Shown: positions 24,447 through 34,544 of the stretch, in pieces
Layout: each line of letters begins with the position of its first letter
Numbering within the stretch: the first letter of the stretch is position 1
Assembly (NCBI GenBank): GCA_019739215.1
Contig: JAHHDR010000002.1
Coordinates: forward strand, 124,001-188,000
Direction of reading: 5' to 3'
DNA: 64,000 nucleotides
Source: Rhizobium sp.
GTDB lineage: Bacteria; Pseudomonadota; Alphaproteobacteria; Rhizobiales; Rhizobiaceae
The notes under the pieces: generated by a model
Told to the model about the DNA's origin: nothing
The model's input: only the letters and a program-made list of their open reading frames with translations
Databases searched by the model: none
Program-made: the position numbers and the translations under genes

Positions 24447-24920
24447 ATGACCAGAACGACCAATGTCTCCCCGCTCGTCGGCCTCGTGCGCCTGCCGCAT
24501 GGCGAAGGCCTCGATCTCCCCGCCTATGAAACGCCGGGCTCCGCCGGCATGGATATCCGCGCCGCGGTGCCCGAGGGTGCGCCGGTGACGATCCGTGCCG
24601 GCAAGCGGGCGCTGATCCCCACCGGTTTCATCTTCGCGATCCCGCCGGGATACGAGGTGCAGGTGCGGCCGCGCTCGGGCCTAGCGCTGAAGCACGGCAT
24701 CACCTGCCTCAACACGCCGGGCACCATCGACAGCGACTATCGCGGCGAGGTCCAGGTTCTGCTGATCAACCATGGCGACGAGCGCTTCACCGTGGAGCGC
24801 GGCATGCGCATCGCCCAGCTCGTGGTGGCGCCGGTGGTGCAGGCGGTGGTGGAAGAGCGGGCGCTGGCCGGCGAGACCGAGCGCGGCGCCGGCGGCTTTG
24901 GCTCGACCGGGCTGCAATAG
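24447..24920 (+). CDS. dut: dUTP pyrophosphatase
   Basis: A 157-aa trimeric dUTPase that converts dUTP to dUMP and diphosphate, keeping uracil out of DNA and feeding thymidylate synthesis. The five motifs are visible: [10 protein letters not shown] (1), [11 protein letters not shown] (2), [15 protein letters not shown] (3), [10 protein letters not shown] (4) and the disordered C-terminal arm [10 protein letters not shown] (5). I prefer ATG 24447; an earlier in-frame ATG at 24426 would add seven residues. It is divergent from prfC and 2 nt before the GNAT gene start, so the two are probably co-transcribed. Confidence 0.95.
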   Translation: MTRTTNVSPLVGLVRLPHGEGLDLPAYETPGSAGMDIRAAVPEGAPVTIRAGKRALIPTGFIFAIPPGYEVQVRPRSGLALKHGITCLNTPGTIDSDYRGEVQVLLINHGDERFTVERGMRIAQLVVAPVVQAVVEERALAGETERGAGGFGSTGLQ

Positions 24921-24922
24921 CG

Positions 24923-25822
24923 GTGGCGCGGCCGCACGATCCTCTGCGCGGCCTCGAACTGCGGACGGGGTATTTCGCCGATCGCGCCTCCTTCCTGGCG
25001 CTTGCCGACCTGCTCCGGGACATATTCGACATCGATATCGGCCTTCTCGACCGGTTCAGCGGGCCGGATCCGACGGCGATGCCGTTTGGCTGGTTCGACG
25101 CCGCCGGCCGCTGCGTCGCCAATTTCAGCGCCTTCTCCATGCCGCTGGTCGTCGATGGGCAGGCCGTCCGCGCGGTCGGCTACCAGTCCGGCGCAGTGCG
25201 GCCGGACTATCGCGCGCAGGGGCTCTATGGCGACCTGATGCGGCGCGCCTTCGCCTGGGCCGAGGCGGAGGGCTTCGAGGCGGGGCTGCTGCTGACCGAC
25301 AAGCCCGATCTCTACCGTCCCCATGGGTTCGAGACCGTGCCGCAGCACCTCTGCCGGGGGCCGATGCCGGAGCCAACCGGCGCTGTCGATGCGCGGCCGC
25401 TGTCGCTGGACGATAGCGCCGACCTTGCGCTGGTGACGGATGTTCTCGAGGATCGAGGCGAAGTTTCCGGCCGCTTTTCGGTGCGCGGCCAGACCAGGAC
25501 CTTTCTTCTCAATGCCTGCTTCGACCCCGACGTGCAGTTGAGCCATCTTCCGGCGCTCGGGGCGGTGATTGCCTGGAAGCGGGAGGGCCGCGTGCTGCGG
25601 CTGCTGGATGTGGTGGCCAAGGGGATGCCGACCCTCGCCGCGATCATCGGGGCGCTGGGCGCGCGGGATGACGCGGTCGAGATCCTGTTCGCGCCGGATC
25701 GGCTGGGATGGGACGGTCGGGAGATCGCCTACCAGGGCAGTTGCGACCTGATGATACGCGACCCGGGCCGGCGCGCAAAACCCTCCCGTGCGTTCATGCT
25801 GCCGCCGACAATGGAATTCTAG
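24923..25822 (+). CDS. GNAT-like acetyltransferase
   Basis: A 299-aa protein. An N-terminal GNAT domain (about residues 10-140) is suggested by FDAAGRCVANFSAFSMPLVV, the acetyl-CoA binding strand-turn VRPDYRAQGLYGDLMRRAFA (the Q/RxxGxG/A-like loop) and the C-terminal side LTDKPDLYRPHGF. The C-terminal about 150 residues are a second, weakly recognised domain with RLGWDGREIAYQGSCDLMIR, seen in the Eis-like or SCP2-type bidomain acetyltransferases. Starts with GTG at 24923, 2 nt after dut. The substrate is unknown. Confidence 0.75.
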   Translation: MARPHDPLRGLELRTGYFADRASFLALADLLRDIFDIDIGLLDRFSGPDPTAMPFGWFDAAGRCVANFSAFSMPLVVDGQAVRAVGYQSGAVRPDYRAQGLYGDLMRRAFAWAEAEGFEAGLLLTDKPDLYRPHGFETVPQHLCRGPMPEPTGAVDARPLSLDDSADLALVTDVLEDRGEVSGRFSVRGQTRTFLLNACFDPDVQLSHLPALGAVIAWKREGRVLRLLDVVAKGMPTLAAIIGALGARDDAVEILFAPDRLGWDGREIAYQGSCDLMIRDPGRRAKPSRAFMLPPTMEF

Positions 25823-25827
25823 ATTAT

Positions 25828-25870
25828 TGACGGAATTTTCATGTAAATGACGTAAATTTGACGGAAATTT
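25828..25870 (+). promoter_or_regulatory. Three direct repeats of TGACGgAAATTT before a LysE-type gene
   Basis: Copies read TGACGGAATTTT (25828-25839), TGACGTAAATTT (25848-25859) and TGACGGAAATTT (25859-25870), all in the same orientation in an AT-rich gap. Starts are 20 and 11 bp apart. They lie about 67-110 bp before the exporter ATG. They are candidate binding sites for a regulator; a TTGACA at 25876-25881 is adjacent. Confidence 0.45.
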
Positions 25871-25936
25871 ACTATTTGACATGAATTCTTGACGACTTCG
25901 TCGACTGCGTGTAAGAGCCTCTCCAGAGGATTCACC

Positions 25937-26554
25937 ATGACATTTTCGACGATCGCCACCTATGCACTCGCCCTTTTCGTGGTCGCGCTGATCCCCGGTC
26001 CGGGCATTACGGCGCTGGTTGCCCGCGCGCTCGGAACGAGCTTTTCCGAGAGCCTTGCCATGGCGGTCGGCATCGCGCTCGGCGACCTCGTCTTCCTGAC
26101 GGCGGTGATCCTGGGCCTGGCGGTCGTCGCGCAGACCTTCGGCGTCGTGTTCCTGGTGATCAAATATGTCGGCGCGGCCTACCTGGCCTGGATGGCCTAC
26201 AAGATCTGGACCTCCGGCATCGTCCGCACCGATGTGGTGGCGACCCGCCGCGCGAGCGTGCTGCAGGCGCTGATGTCCGGGCTGTTCGTCACGCTCGGCA
26301 ACCCCAAGGCAATGCTGTTCTATCTTGCGCTGGTGCCGACGCTGATCGACATCACCACGGTGACCCTGTCGGACTACGTGGTACTGATCCTCGTCAGCGT
26401 GGCGGTGCTGCTTGTCGTGACGGTGCCCTATATCATGCTCGCCGCCAAGGCGCGCGACCTGCTCCGGCATCCGGCGGCGCTGAAGCGGCTGAACCAGGCG
26501 TCGGCGACGTTCCTCGCGGGCACGGCCGGCTATATCGCCATCCGGTCGAACTGA
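25937..26554 (+). CDS. LysE/RhtB-family amino-acid exporter
   Basis: A 205-aa inner-membrane protein with about six transmembrane segments. The N-terminal signature ALFVVALIPGPGITALVARA is the conserved PGP-type motif of the LysE/RhtB superfamily; the middle motif YLAWMAYKIW and LFVTLGNPKAMLFYLALVPT (the NPK motif) are also typical. Such exporters lower cytoplasmic levels of lysine, homoserine, threonine, cysteine pathway compounds or similar. ATG 25937 has AGAGGA upstream. The neighbouring cysK, 136 nt on, suggests a link to cysteine or O-acetylserine export, as with EamB-type members, but this is inference. Confidence 0.9.
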   Translation: MTFSTIATYALALFVVALIPGPGITALVARALGTSFSESLAMAVGIALGDLVFLTAVILGLAVVAQTFGVVFLVIKYVGAAYLAWMAYKIWTSGIVRTDVVATRRASVLQALMSGLFVTLGNPKAMLFYLALVPTLIDITTVTLSDYVVLILVSVAVLLVVTVPYIMLAAKARDLLRHPAALKRLNQASATFLAGTAGYIAIRSN

Positions 26555-26589
26555 GACAATGTTTCCCTGTCGGCGCCGAAAGCGGGTGG

Positions 26590-26603
26590 TTATTCCCGAA
26601 TAA
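26590..26603 (+). promoter_or_regulatory. Perfect palindrome before cysK
   Basis: TTATTC (26590-26595), CC, GAATAA (26598-26603) form a perfect 6-bp inverted repeat about 90 bp before the cysK ATG. The gap (26555-26690) has no gene. Symmetry suggests a dimeric repressor site; Rrf2-type regulators of cysteine genes recognise AT-rich sites with TTCC or GAA cores, so that family is a candidate. Confidence 0.4.
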
Positions 26604-26690
26604 TGTGTCCCGCCGACCGAATCTGTCTGGAAAGTCGTGACTTTCCCTCCTAGTTTCTCTGGCAACGGAAAACACTGAAGGGAGAGCATC

Positions 26691-27659
<969 letters not shown>

Positions 27660-27686
27660 CGGGCAGCCATCCAATCGCGGGTTTCC

Positions 27687-27713
27687 AAGGGGTCGGGTTT
27701 CCGGCCCCTTTTC
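27687..27713 (+). terminator. Rho-independent terminator after cysK
   Basis: AAGGGGTCGG (27687-27696), loop GTTT and CCGGCCCCTT (27701-27710) form a 10-bp stem with one G-T pair, followed by TTTT. It separates cysK from the convergent yifB gene, whose stop codon is 2 nt further on. Confidence 0.75.
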
Positions 27714-27714
27714 G

Positions 27715-29247
27715 TCATGCCGCGCTCTGCAATCGCTCGCCTGCAATCCGGTAGGAGATCGCCTCGGCGAGATGGATGCGGCCGACATGTGGGGCTTCGT
27801 CCAGATCCGCCAATGTCCGCGCCACTTTCAGGATGCGGTGATAGCCGCGCGCCGAGAATTTCAACTTGTCGGCGGCGTCGCGGAGCAATTGCAGGCCGGC
27901 GGGGTCGGGTTCGGCAATGGTCTCGATGAGTGCCGTGGAGCAACGGGCGTTGCAGCCGACCCGCGGCGCGCCGAGCGAGGCGAAGCGATCGCGCTGCAGA
28001 TCCCGCGCCCGCGCGACGCGACGGGCGACGGTTTCGCTGGTTTCGGCGGTCATCGGCCGGATCAGGTCGCCGGCGCTGACCGAGGGTACGTCGATCCGGA
28101 TGTCGATGCGGTCGAGCAGCGGACCCGACAGCCGCCCCTGATAGTCGCTGACGCAGCGCGGACCGCGGGCGCAGAGATGGCCGGGCTCGCCGGCCATGCC
28201 GCATTTGCAGGGGTTCATCGCGGCCACCAACTGGATGCTGGCGGGGTAGCTGACATGGTGATTGGCGCGGGCGATGACGCATTCGGCGGTTTCGAGCGGC
28301 TGGCGCAGCGCATCGAGCGTGGCGGGATGGAACTCCGGCAGTTCGTCGAGAAACAGGACGCCGTTATGCGCGAGCGACGCTTCGCCCGGCCGCGCACGCA
28401 GGCCACCGCCGACAAGTGCTGCCATGGTGGCGGAATGGTGCGGCGCCCGGAACGGCCGGCGGTCCGACAGCTTGCCACCGGGAAGCTGGCCGGCGATCGA
28501 GTGGATCATCGAGACTTCGAGAAGTTCTGCGGCGGAAAGCGGCGGCAGGATCGAGGGCAGGCGTTGGGCCAGCATCGACTTGCCCGAGCCGGGCGGGCCG
28601 ATCATCAAAAGGTTGTGACCGCCAGCCGCGGCGACTTCGAGCGCACGCTTGGCGCTTTCCTGTCCCTTGATGTCGGCGAGATCAGGCAGATTGGCGGGAA
28701 TGGCGCGGATGGCTGCTTCCGGCCGGCTCAGCACCTGGGTGCCACGAAAATGGTTGGCCAGCGCGATCAGGCTGCGCGGCGCGAGGATATCCATGCCGGA
28801 CCCTGCCCAGGCGGCCTCGGGGCCGCTGTCATAGGGGCAGATCAGGCCCTTGCCCATGGCATTGGCGCTGATCGCTGCGGGCAGCGCGCCGGCGACCGGG
28901 GCAATGGTGCCATCCAGGTTGAGTTCGCCGATCACCACATAATCCGCCAGGGCGTCGCCGGGGATCGCGCCGAGCACCGCCATCAGCGCCAGCGCGATCG
29001 GCAGGTCATAGTGGCTGCCTTCCTTCGGCAGGTCGGCGGGCGCCAGATTGACGGTCACCTTCTTGGGCGGAAGCGTCAGGCCCGAAGCGTGGAGTGCCGC
29101 CTGCACCCGCTCCCGGCTCTCCGCCACCGCCTTGTCGGGCAGGCCGACGACATACATGTTGAGCTTGCCCGGCCCGATCATCACCTGCACATCGACGGGC
29201 GCGCCTTCGATGCCCTGGAATGCAACCGTTGCGACTCTCGCCACCAT
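27715..29247 (-). CDS. YifB family Mg chelatase-like AAA ATPase (ComM-like)
   Basis: A 510-aa protein of the YifB/ComM family, which in Vibrio branch-migrates DNA during natural transformation. The N-terminal Lon-protease-like domain begins MVARVATVAFQGIEGAPVDV; the AAA domain has Walker A MIGPPGSGKSMLAQRL, and the C-terminal Mg_chelatase_C domain contains RVARARDLQRDRF. ATG 29247, about 5 nt after GGGGG, gives the usual length; the frame is open to 29322 with no family match. A perfect palindrome is 55 nt upstream. It ends next to the cysK terminator. Confidence 0.93.
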   Translation of the reverse strand: MVARVATVAFQGIEGAPVDVQVMIGPGKLNMYVVGLPDKAVAESRERVQAALHASGLTLPPKKVTVNLAPADLPKEGSHYDLPIALALMAVLGAIPGDALADYVVIGELNLDGTIAPVAGALPAAISANAMGKGLICPYDSGPEAAWAGSGMDILAPRSLIALANHFRGTQVLSRPEAAIRAIPANLPDLADIKGQESAKRALEVAAAGGHNLLMIGPPGSGKSMLAQRLPSILPPLSAAELLEVSMIHSIAGQLPGGKLSDRRPFRAPHHSATMAALVGGGLRARPGEASLAHNGVLFLDELPEFHPATLDALRQPLETAECVIARANHHVSYPASIQLVAAMNPCKCGMAGEPGHLCARGPRCVSDYQGRLSGPLLDRIDIRIDVPSVSAGDLIRPMTAETSETVARRVARARDLQRDRFASLGAPRVGCNARCSTALIETIAEPDPAGLQLLRDAADKLKFSARGYHRILKVARTLADLDEAPHVGRIHLAEAISYRIAGERLQSAA

Positions 29248-29301
29248 CGACCATGCCCCCGACAAGTCCGCCATCATGGCGGGCATACACGCATTGTGCG
29301 G

Positions 29302-29325
29302 TCCATGATTGCAATCAATCATGGA
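29302..29325 (-). promoter_or_regulatory. Perfect inverted repeat upstream of yifB
   Basis: TCCATGATTG (29302-29311), CAAT, CAATCATGGA (29316-29325) is a perfect 10-bp inverted repeat, with an internal ATTGCAAT. It lies 55 nt before the yifB ATG and 127 nt past the gshB stop. It has no U-tract so is more likely an operator than a terminator. Confidence 0.4.
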
Positions 29326-29451
29326 ATCGGGAATGAAACAAGAACAATCTGCGAACGAATATCGCGGCCAGGCTGCAATGCGGTTGCAGGTGGTTGTGCA
29401 ACGAGAACAAAAGCCTGCAACCTGCCGCGTCGAGAGCGTGCGGCGGGCTCG

Positions 29452-30399
29452 TCAGGTGCGCTTCTTCTCGATCGCATCCCACATCAGGGCGGCGACGTCG
29501 GTGCCGCTGAATCGCTTGACCTCGCGGATGCCAGTTGGAGAGGTGACGTTGATCTCGGTCATATAGTCGCCGATGACGTCGATGCCGACGAAGATGAAGC
29601 CGCGTTCGCGGAGCGCGGGTCCGATCCGGGCGCAGATCTCGCGTTCGCGGGCCGTCAGTTCCGTATGCTCGGGGCGGCCGCCGGCATGCATGTTGGAGCG
29701 GGCGTCGTTTTCCGCCGGCACGCGGTTGATGGCGCCGACCGGCTCGCCGTCGACGAGCAGGATGCGCTTGTCACCCTTGCGGACGTCGGGGAGATATTGC
29801 TGGGCGATGAAGGGCTCGCGGAACATCTGGCCGAACATTTCCATCAGCGAGGAATAGTTGCGGTCGTCGCGGGTCGAATGGAACACGCCGGCGCCGCCAT
29901 TGCCGTAGAGCGGCTTCAAGATGATGTCGCCCATCTCGGCGCGAAATTCGGCGATTTCCTTGGGGTCGCGGGAAATCAGCGTCTTCGGCATCAGGTCGGC
30001 GAATTCGGTGACGAAGATCTTTTCCGGCGAATTCCGCACCCAGGCGGGGTCGTTGACGACAAGCGTCTTCGGATGGACGCGTTCGAGCAGGTGGGTGGCG
30101 GTGATATAGGCCATGTCGAAGGGTGGATCCTGGCGGAGCAGCACGACATCCATGGTCGAAAGATCGATCTTTTCGGGTTCGCCAAGGGTGTAGTGGTCGC
30201 CCTTGATATCGCGCAGTTCCATCGGCTCGACGGTGGCGAAGATGCTCCCGTCGCGCATCGAGAGCTGGTTGGGCGTGTAGTGGAACAGCTTGTATCCGCG
30301 CGCCTGTGCCTCGAGGCTCATGGCGAATGTCGAGTCGCCGTTGATGTTGATCGTGGACACATGGTCCATCTGGACGGCGACGTTCTTGATACCAGCCAT
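29452..30399 (-). CDS. gshB: Glutathione synthetase
   Basis: A 315-aa ATP-grasp enzyme for the second step of glutathione synthesis: gamma-glutamylcysteine plus glycine plus ATP. Recognisable blocks are [20 protein letters not shown] at the N-terminus, [17 protein letters not shown]-like [15 protein letters not shown] region, the ATP-binding loop [16 protein letters not shown], and the C-terminal [20 protein letters not shown]. The length is that of proteobacterial GshB. It is followed by yifB 204 nt later; upstream lies the ugp operon, separated by 100 nt. Glutathione supply suits the several GST and GFA genes of this region. Confidence 0.95.
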   Translation of the reverse strand: MAGIKNVAVQMDHVSTININGDSTFAMSLEAQARGYKLFHYTPNQLSMRDGSIFATVEPMELRDIKGDHYTLGEPEKIDLSTMDVVLLRQDPPFDMAYITATHLLERVHPKTLVVNDPAWVRNSPEKIFVTEFADLMPKTLISRDPKEIAEFRAEMGDIILKPLYGNGGAGVFHSTRDDRNYSSLMEMFGQMFREPFIAQQYLPDVRKGDKRILLVDGEPVGAINRVPAENDARSNMHAGGRPEHTELTAREREICARIGPALRERGFIFVGIDVIGDYMTEINVTSPTGIREVKRFSGTDVAALMWDAIEKKRT

Positions 30400-30498
30400 C
30401 TATCGGCCCCCTGGATGCCCTGAAGTTTGCCTGATGTAGGACGGAGGATGGGGCGTGGCAAGCCCGGTCGTCCGCCTACGGTTTGGGCGGGGTTTTCT

Positions 30499-31497
30499 TC
30501 AGGCAACCGTAAAGCCTTCGACCCTGCAGGTGATCAAATCATGATCCGACAGCGGGCGCCCATCCTCGTCGAGCGACGAGACGATCGCCGAGGTCGAAAT
30601 CTCCAGCCCACGGCTCAGGAACCAGTCGAGCTTCATCGCGCGCTCCGGCCAGCGCGTGATCAGGCTCGGCCGCGTCGTCATCTGGCGGATTGGGCCGCCG
30701 TGGCGGATAAAGCCGCGTTCGGCGCTCATGGCGAACAGGCCCTCGGCCTCCCAGTCGCCGCCGGCATGGTTGCCGGTGTTGAGATCGCCGCCGATCAGGA
30801 TGGGCAGGGCGGGGAAGGCGGTTTCGAGCGTGTCGATAAGGTCCTTCATCTGGCGCTCGCGATAGGCTGCCGTGGTGGCGCTTTCGAGATGGACCGAGAC
30901 GGCGACGAAGGGTCCGTACACCGTTTCGATCAGCGCACCGACCGCGCAGCGCTCGCCGATGCGAAGCTGGTCGGGATCGTGGCTGAGCCAGATGCGCTCG
31001 CCCCAGAGCCGGATGAGGAAGGGCTTGGCGAGTGGCGTCGCCGACATCAGCGCGTTGCCGTGCAGGCCGCGCGCGTTGAAATCGTCAGCGCAGAGTTCGC
31101 GCTCGGTCTCGGAGCCGAGGCCGAGCTCGATGAATTCGACGCCATAGGCATAGTGCATGGAAAGTTCGCGGGCGACATCTGCGGTGGTGTTGCGCTGGGC
31201 GGTGCGGGCCATGCCGTCGTCCATCTCGGAGAGCAGCACGACGGACGCACTGGTCGCGGCGATATGAGCGGCGCTGGCGTCCGGGAACAGGCAGCGTTCG
31301 AGGTTCCATGCAGCGACGGTGAAGGGAAAGGCAAGGGGGCCGGACGCGGATGGGGCGCCTGCGACCTCGACTTCGTTCAGCGCCGGCAGCGCGTGCAGGA
31401 AATTCTCGTGCAGGTCGCGGGAGCGGCCGGACGTGGCGAAATCGCGGAACACGTCCTGCGGCACGGCTTCGAGGCGGTCGGTGGTGCGCGTGATCAT
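30499..31497 (-). CDS. Endonuclease/exonuclease/phosphatase (EEP) family protein, last gene of the ugp operon
   Basis: A 332-aa metal-dependent hydrolase of the EEP fold. The motif set is visible: AAWNLERC (Asn), LLSEMDDG (Glu), GGDLNTG (Asp, Asn) and LSDHDLI (Asp, His). There is no signal peptide, so it acts in the cytoplasm. EEP enzymes cleave phosphodiesters or phosphomonoesters. The ATG overlaps the ugpC stop by 4 nt, so it is translated with the glycerophosphodiester transporter; it probably takes the place of UgpQ, the usual glycerophosphodiester phosphodiesterase, although substrate use is not shown. Confidence 0.85.
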   Translation of the reverse strand: MITRTTDRLEAVPQDVFRDFATSGRSRDLHENFLHALPALNEVEVAGAPSASGPLAFPFTVAAWNLERCLFPDASAAHIAATSASVVLLSEMDDGMARTAQRNTTADVARELSMHYAYGVEFIELGLGSETERELCADDFNARGLHGNALMSATPLAKPFLIRLWGERIWLSHDPDQLRIGERCAVGALIETVYGPFVAVSVHLESATTAAYRERQMKDLIDTLETAFPALPILIGGDLNTGNHAGGDWEAEGLFAMSAERGFIRHGGPIRQMTTRPSLITRWPERAMKLDWFLSRGLEISTSAIVSSLDEDGRPLSDHDLITCRVEGFTVA

Positions 31498-32558
31498 GGG
31501 CTGCCGCCTTCGATGCGCTTGCCCGACACGGCATCGAAATAATGCAGGTCGCGCGGCGCGATCGCGATGCGGATGTCGTCGGCAAACGCATCCTCGGCGG
31601 CGGTGGCAACCACCAGCGCCTGGCCATCCACGGTGCCGTGCAGCAGGCGCTGGGCGCCGAGTTCCTCGATATAATCGAGCTTCATGGTGAGGCCGTCGGC
31701 ATCGGCCGGGGTGATGGCCAGGTTCTCGGCGCGCAGCCCGATGGTGAGCATGGCAGCGGTCGTCTGCGGCCGTGCTCCCGGCAGGGGCTGGCTGCCGACC
31801 TGCCAGCCGTCGCCTGATCGCGTCACCTTGAGCAGGTTCATGGCGGGCGAGCCGATGAAGCCGGCGACGAAGGTCGAGGCGGGCTTGTGGTAGATGTCGA
31901 GCGGGCTGCCGATCTGCTCGATCTGGCCGGCATTGAGCACGACGAGACGGTCGGCCAGCGTCATGGCTTCGAGCTGGTCATGGGTGACATAGATCGAGGT
32001 GGTGCCGAGCCGGCGCTGCAGCTTGCGGATCTCGCCACGCATGGAGACGCGGAGCTTGGCGTCGAGATTGGAAAGCGGCTCGTCGAACAGGAAGGCGGCG
32101 GGTTTGCGCACGATGGCGCGGCCCATGGCGACCCGCTGGCGCTGGCCGCCGGACAGCGCCCGCGGCTTGCGGTCGAGATAGGGTTCCAGCTCCAGCATTT
32201 TCGCCGCTTCCGCCACGCGGGCCGCGATCTCCGGCTTGGGCGTGCCTCGGTTCTTGAGGCCATAGGCGAGGTTGTCATGGACCGTCATATGCGGATAGAG
32301 CGCATAGTTCTGGAACACCATGGCGATGTCGCGGTCGGCCGGGTCGGTCTTGTTGACGACCTTCGAGCCGATCTTCACCTCTCCGCTGGAGATGTCTTCC
32401 AGCCCCGCCACCATGCGCAGCAGCGTGGACTTGCCGCAGCCCGACGGTCCGACCAGCACGATGAACTCGCCATCGGCGACGTCGATGTTGATGTTGTCGA
32501 CGGCGGTCATGCCGTTCGAATAGACCTTTGAGACCTGGTTGATTTCAATGCGTGCCAT
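31494..32558 (-). CDS. ugpC: ABC transporter ATP-binding protein (UgpC, sn-glycerol-3-phosphate / glycerophosphodiester)
   Basis: A 354-aa ATPase of the MalK/UgpC type. The N-terminal half has the Walker [10 protein letters not shown], the Q-loop in [16 protein letters not shown], the signature [10 protein letters not shown], Walker [16 protein letters not shown] and an H-loop after TSIYVTHDQ. The C-terminal OB-fold (about residues 235-350) is the usual regulatory domain. It energises uptake through UgpA-UgpE. It follows ugpE by 12 nt and overlaps the EEP gene, so all five genes form one operon on the minus strand. Confidence 0.95.
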   Translation of the reverse strand: MARIEINQVSKVYSNGMTAVDNINIDVADGEFIVLVGPSGCGKSTLLRMVAGLEDISSGEVKIGSKVVNKTDPADRDIAMVFQNYALYPHMTVHDNLAYGLKNRGTPKPEIAARVAEAAKMLELEPYLDRKPRALSGGQRQRVAMGRAIVRKPAAFLFDEPLSNLDAKLRVSMRGEIRKLQRRLGTTSIYVTHDQLEAMTLADRLVVLNAGQIEQIGSPLDIYHKPASTFVAGFIGSPAMNLLKVTRSGDGWQVGSQPLPGARPQTTAAMLTIGLRAENLAITPADADGLTMKLDYIEELGAQRLLHGTVDGQALVVATAAEDAFADDIRIAIAPRDLHYFDAVSGKRIEGGSP

Positions 32559-32570
32559 GGCCTGCTTCCT

Positions 32571-33413
32571 TTACTTGTCGCTCTCGGTGAGGCCCTTGAT
32601 GAACCAGCGCTGGAACACCACCACGAGCAGGACCGGCGGCAGCATGGCGAGCACGGCGAGCGCGAAGGCTTCGTTGTAATCGGGGATCTGCGAGCCGATC
32701 CACACCTGCAGGATCGACTTGATGCCGCGCATGAGCGTGTAGAAGCTCTCGTCCGTGGTCATCAGCATCGGCCAGAGATACTGGTTCCAGCCATAGACGA
32801 ACATGATGATGAAGATCGCTGCCATCATCGTGCGCGAGATCGGGATCAGGATGTCGACGAAGAAGCGGAACGGCCCGGCGCCATCGATCCGCGCGGCTTC
32901 CAGCAACTCGTCCGGCACCGACATGAAGAACTGGCGGAAATAGAAGGTGCCGGTGGCCGAGGCCAGCAGGGGCACGATCAGGCCGGTATAGGAATTCAGC
33001 AACCCCAGACTGGACATCACCTGGTAGGACGGCACGATGCGCACTTCGAGCGGCAGCAGCAGCGTCGTGAAGATGATCCAGAACGAGAAAGTGGCGAAGC
33101 GGAAGCGGAAATAGACGATGGCATAGGCGGCGAGCATGGAGAGCACGATCTTGCCGAGCGCAAAGCCGATGCCGAGGATGAAGGAATTCATCAGCATCCG
33201 GGCGCCGGTCACCTCGCCGGTGAAGCCGCCCTTCTGGGTCAGCACCTTGGTGTAGGTCTCCTCGAAATGGCCGCCCCAGGTCAGCATCAGCCCCTTGGAA
33301 TGGATCTCGGCGGCCTCATGGGTCGAGGTCATGAAGGCCACGACGACGGGCGTCACCATCAGCAGGCAGCCTGTTATCAGGATCAGGTGGTCGAGAGGCT
33401 TGGTCTTGTACAT
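32571..33413 (-). CDS. ugpE: ABC transporter permease UgpE
   Basis: A 280-aa inner-membrane permease with about six membrane segments. The first is residues 10-30 (HLILITGCLLMVTPVVVAFM). The conserved cytoplasmic EAA loop for contact with the ATPase is visible as ELLEAARIDGAGPFRFFVDI. The C-terminal end, LPPVLLVVVFQRWFIKGL, is typical of MalG-like permeases. It pairs with UgpA to form the channel. It lies 13 nt downstream of ugpA and 12 nt before ugpC. Confidence 0.94.
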   Translation of the reverse strand: MYKTKPLDHLILITGCLLMVTPVVVAFMTSTHEAAEIHSKGLMLTWGGHFEETYTKVLTQKGGFTGEVTGARMLMNSFILGIGFALGKIVLSMLAAYAIVYFRFRFATFSFWIIFTTLLLPLEVRIVPSYQVMSSLGLLNSYTGLIVPLLASATGTFYFRQFFMSVPDELLEAARIDGAGPFRFFVDILIPISRTMMAAIFIIMFVYGWNQYLWPMLMTTDESFYTLMRGIKSILQVWIGSQIPDYNEAFALAVLAMLPPVLLVVVFQRWFIKGLTESDK

Positions 33414-33426
33414 GCTCTTAAGCCCC

Positions 33427-34308
33427 TCAATTGTAATGGACGCGCCGCTCGATGAAGCGGAACTGCATCACCGTCAGCACGAAGACGACGACCATCAGGA
33501 TCACGGACTGGGCCGAGGAGCCGCCGACATCATTGCCGCGAAAGCCGTCGAGATAGACCTTGTAGACCAGCGTGAGCGGGTTGTTGGCGGCCTTGTCCTT
33601 CACGATCACGTCGATGACGGCGAATGTGTCGAACAGGGAATAGGTCACGTTGATGACCAGCAGGAAGAAGGCCGTCGGCGCGAGCAGCGGCAGGATCACG
33701 GTCCAGAAGCGCTTGAGGCCGTTGCGGCAGTCGATCAGCGCGGCCTCGCGCACCGAGACGGGAATGCCCTGGAGCCCCGACAGGAAGAAGATGAAATTAT
33801 AGGGGATCTGCTTCCAGACCGAGACGAAGACCATGGCGAAGGCGGTGTCGAAATAGTTCAGGCCGACCTTCATCTCCCAGCCGAACCAGCCGGCGATCTC
33901 GACGAAGGGGCCGATATGCTGATCGAAGAACATCATCCCGATCAGGCCGGCCACCGGCGGGGCGATGGCATAGACCGAGATCAGCAGTGTCTTGTAGGCC
34001 GAGGCACCACGGATCACCGCGTCGGCCTTGACGGCGAGCACCAGGCCGATCGCAAGGGAGAAGAAGGTCACAAGCGCGGTGAAAACAGCGGTGAACCGTG
34101 CGATCCCGGCATATTGAGACGAAAAGATCGCGTCGGAATAATTGGACATGCCGACGAACGTGGCGCCGAAGCCGAAGGGGTCTTCGAGGTAGAACGAGGA
34201 CTGCACCGCCTGCACGGACGGCCAGTAGAAGAAAATGAAGATCACGGCGAGCTGCGGCGCCAGGAACAGATAGGGCAGCGTCGGCGACGAAAACTGCACG
34301 CGCTTCAT
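33427..34308 (-). CDS. ugpA: ABC transporter permease UgpA
   Basis: A 293-aa inner-membrane permease. It begins MKRVQFSSPTLPYLFLAPQL with the first membrane segment and has some six segments; the EAA loop reads VSVREAALIDCRNGLKRFW, and the segment NVTYSLFDTFAVIDVI is typical of MalF-like permeases. ATG 34308 gives the normal length; an open frame upstream of it has no ribosome site. A 236-nt spacer with two hairpin repeats separates it from ugpB, so permease genes may be expressed at a lower level than the binding protein. Confidence 0.94.
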   Translation of the reverse strand: MKRVQFSSPTLPYLFLAPQLAVIFIFFYWPSVQAVQSSFYLEDPFGFGATFVGMSNYSDAIFSSQYAGIARFTAVFTALVTFFSLAIGLVLAVKADAVIRGASAYKTLLISVYAIAPPVAGLIGMMFFDQHIGPFVEIAGWFGWEMKVGLNYFDTAFAMVFVSVWKQIPYNFIFFLSGLQGIPVSVREAALIDCRNGLKRFWTVILPLLAPTAFFLLVINVTYSLFDTFAVIDVIVKDKAANNPLTLVYKVYLDGFRGNDVGGSSAQSVILMVVVFVLTVMQFRFIERRVHYN

Positions 34309-34344
34309 TGGGATGGGCCTTCGGTTTTGGCTACCCCTCCTAAA

Positions 34345-34471
34345 TCCTCCCCACAAGGGGGAGGACTTAACCTGCCGCCCCCTTGTTCAACAGCAGACCG
34401 TCGAAACAATTAGGGGACGCGGCGGGTGGCAGAGGGAGTGCCCCAAGTTGGCCCTCCCCTTGTGGGGAGGG
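34345..34471. repeat. Pair of GC-rich hairpin repeats between ugpB and ugpA
   Basis: Hairpin 1 is TCCTCCCC-ACAAG-GGGGAGGA (34345-34365); hairpin 2 is CCCTCCCC-TTGT-GGGGAGGG (34452-34471). They are in opposite orientation, so the two could also pair with each other. A run of four CCCC/GGGG motifs follows. They share the TTGT-loop type with the repeat at 22409. In the ugp mRNA they may slow RNase or stop ribosome/polymerase and set the binding-protein excess; this is inference. Confidence 0.6.
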
Positions 34472-34544
34472 ATGGGGAGGGGTCTTTTCCATGCGATTGG
34501 CCCGGCCCCATCGAAGGAGCCGGGCCAGCCAAAGACAATTGCGA

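Noticed and set aside
27772..30423. An 883-codon open frame on the plus strand
   Set aside because: It runs antisense to yifB and gshB and has no recognisable motif.
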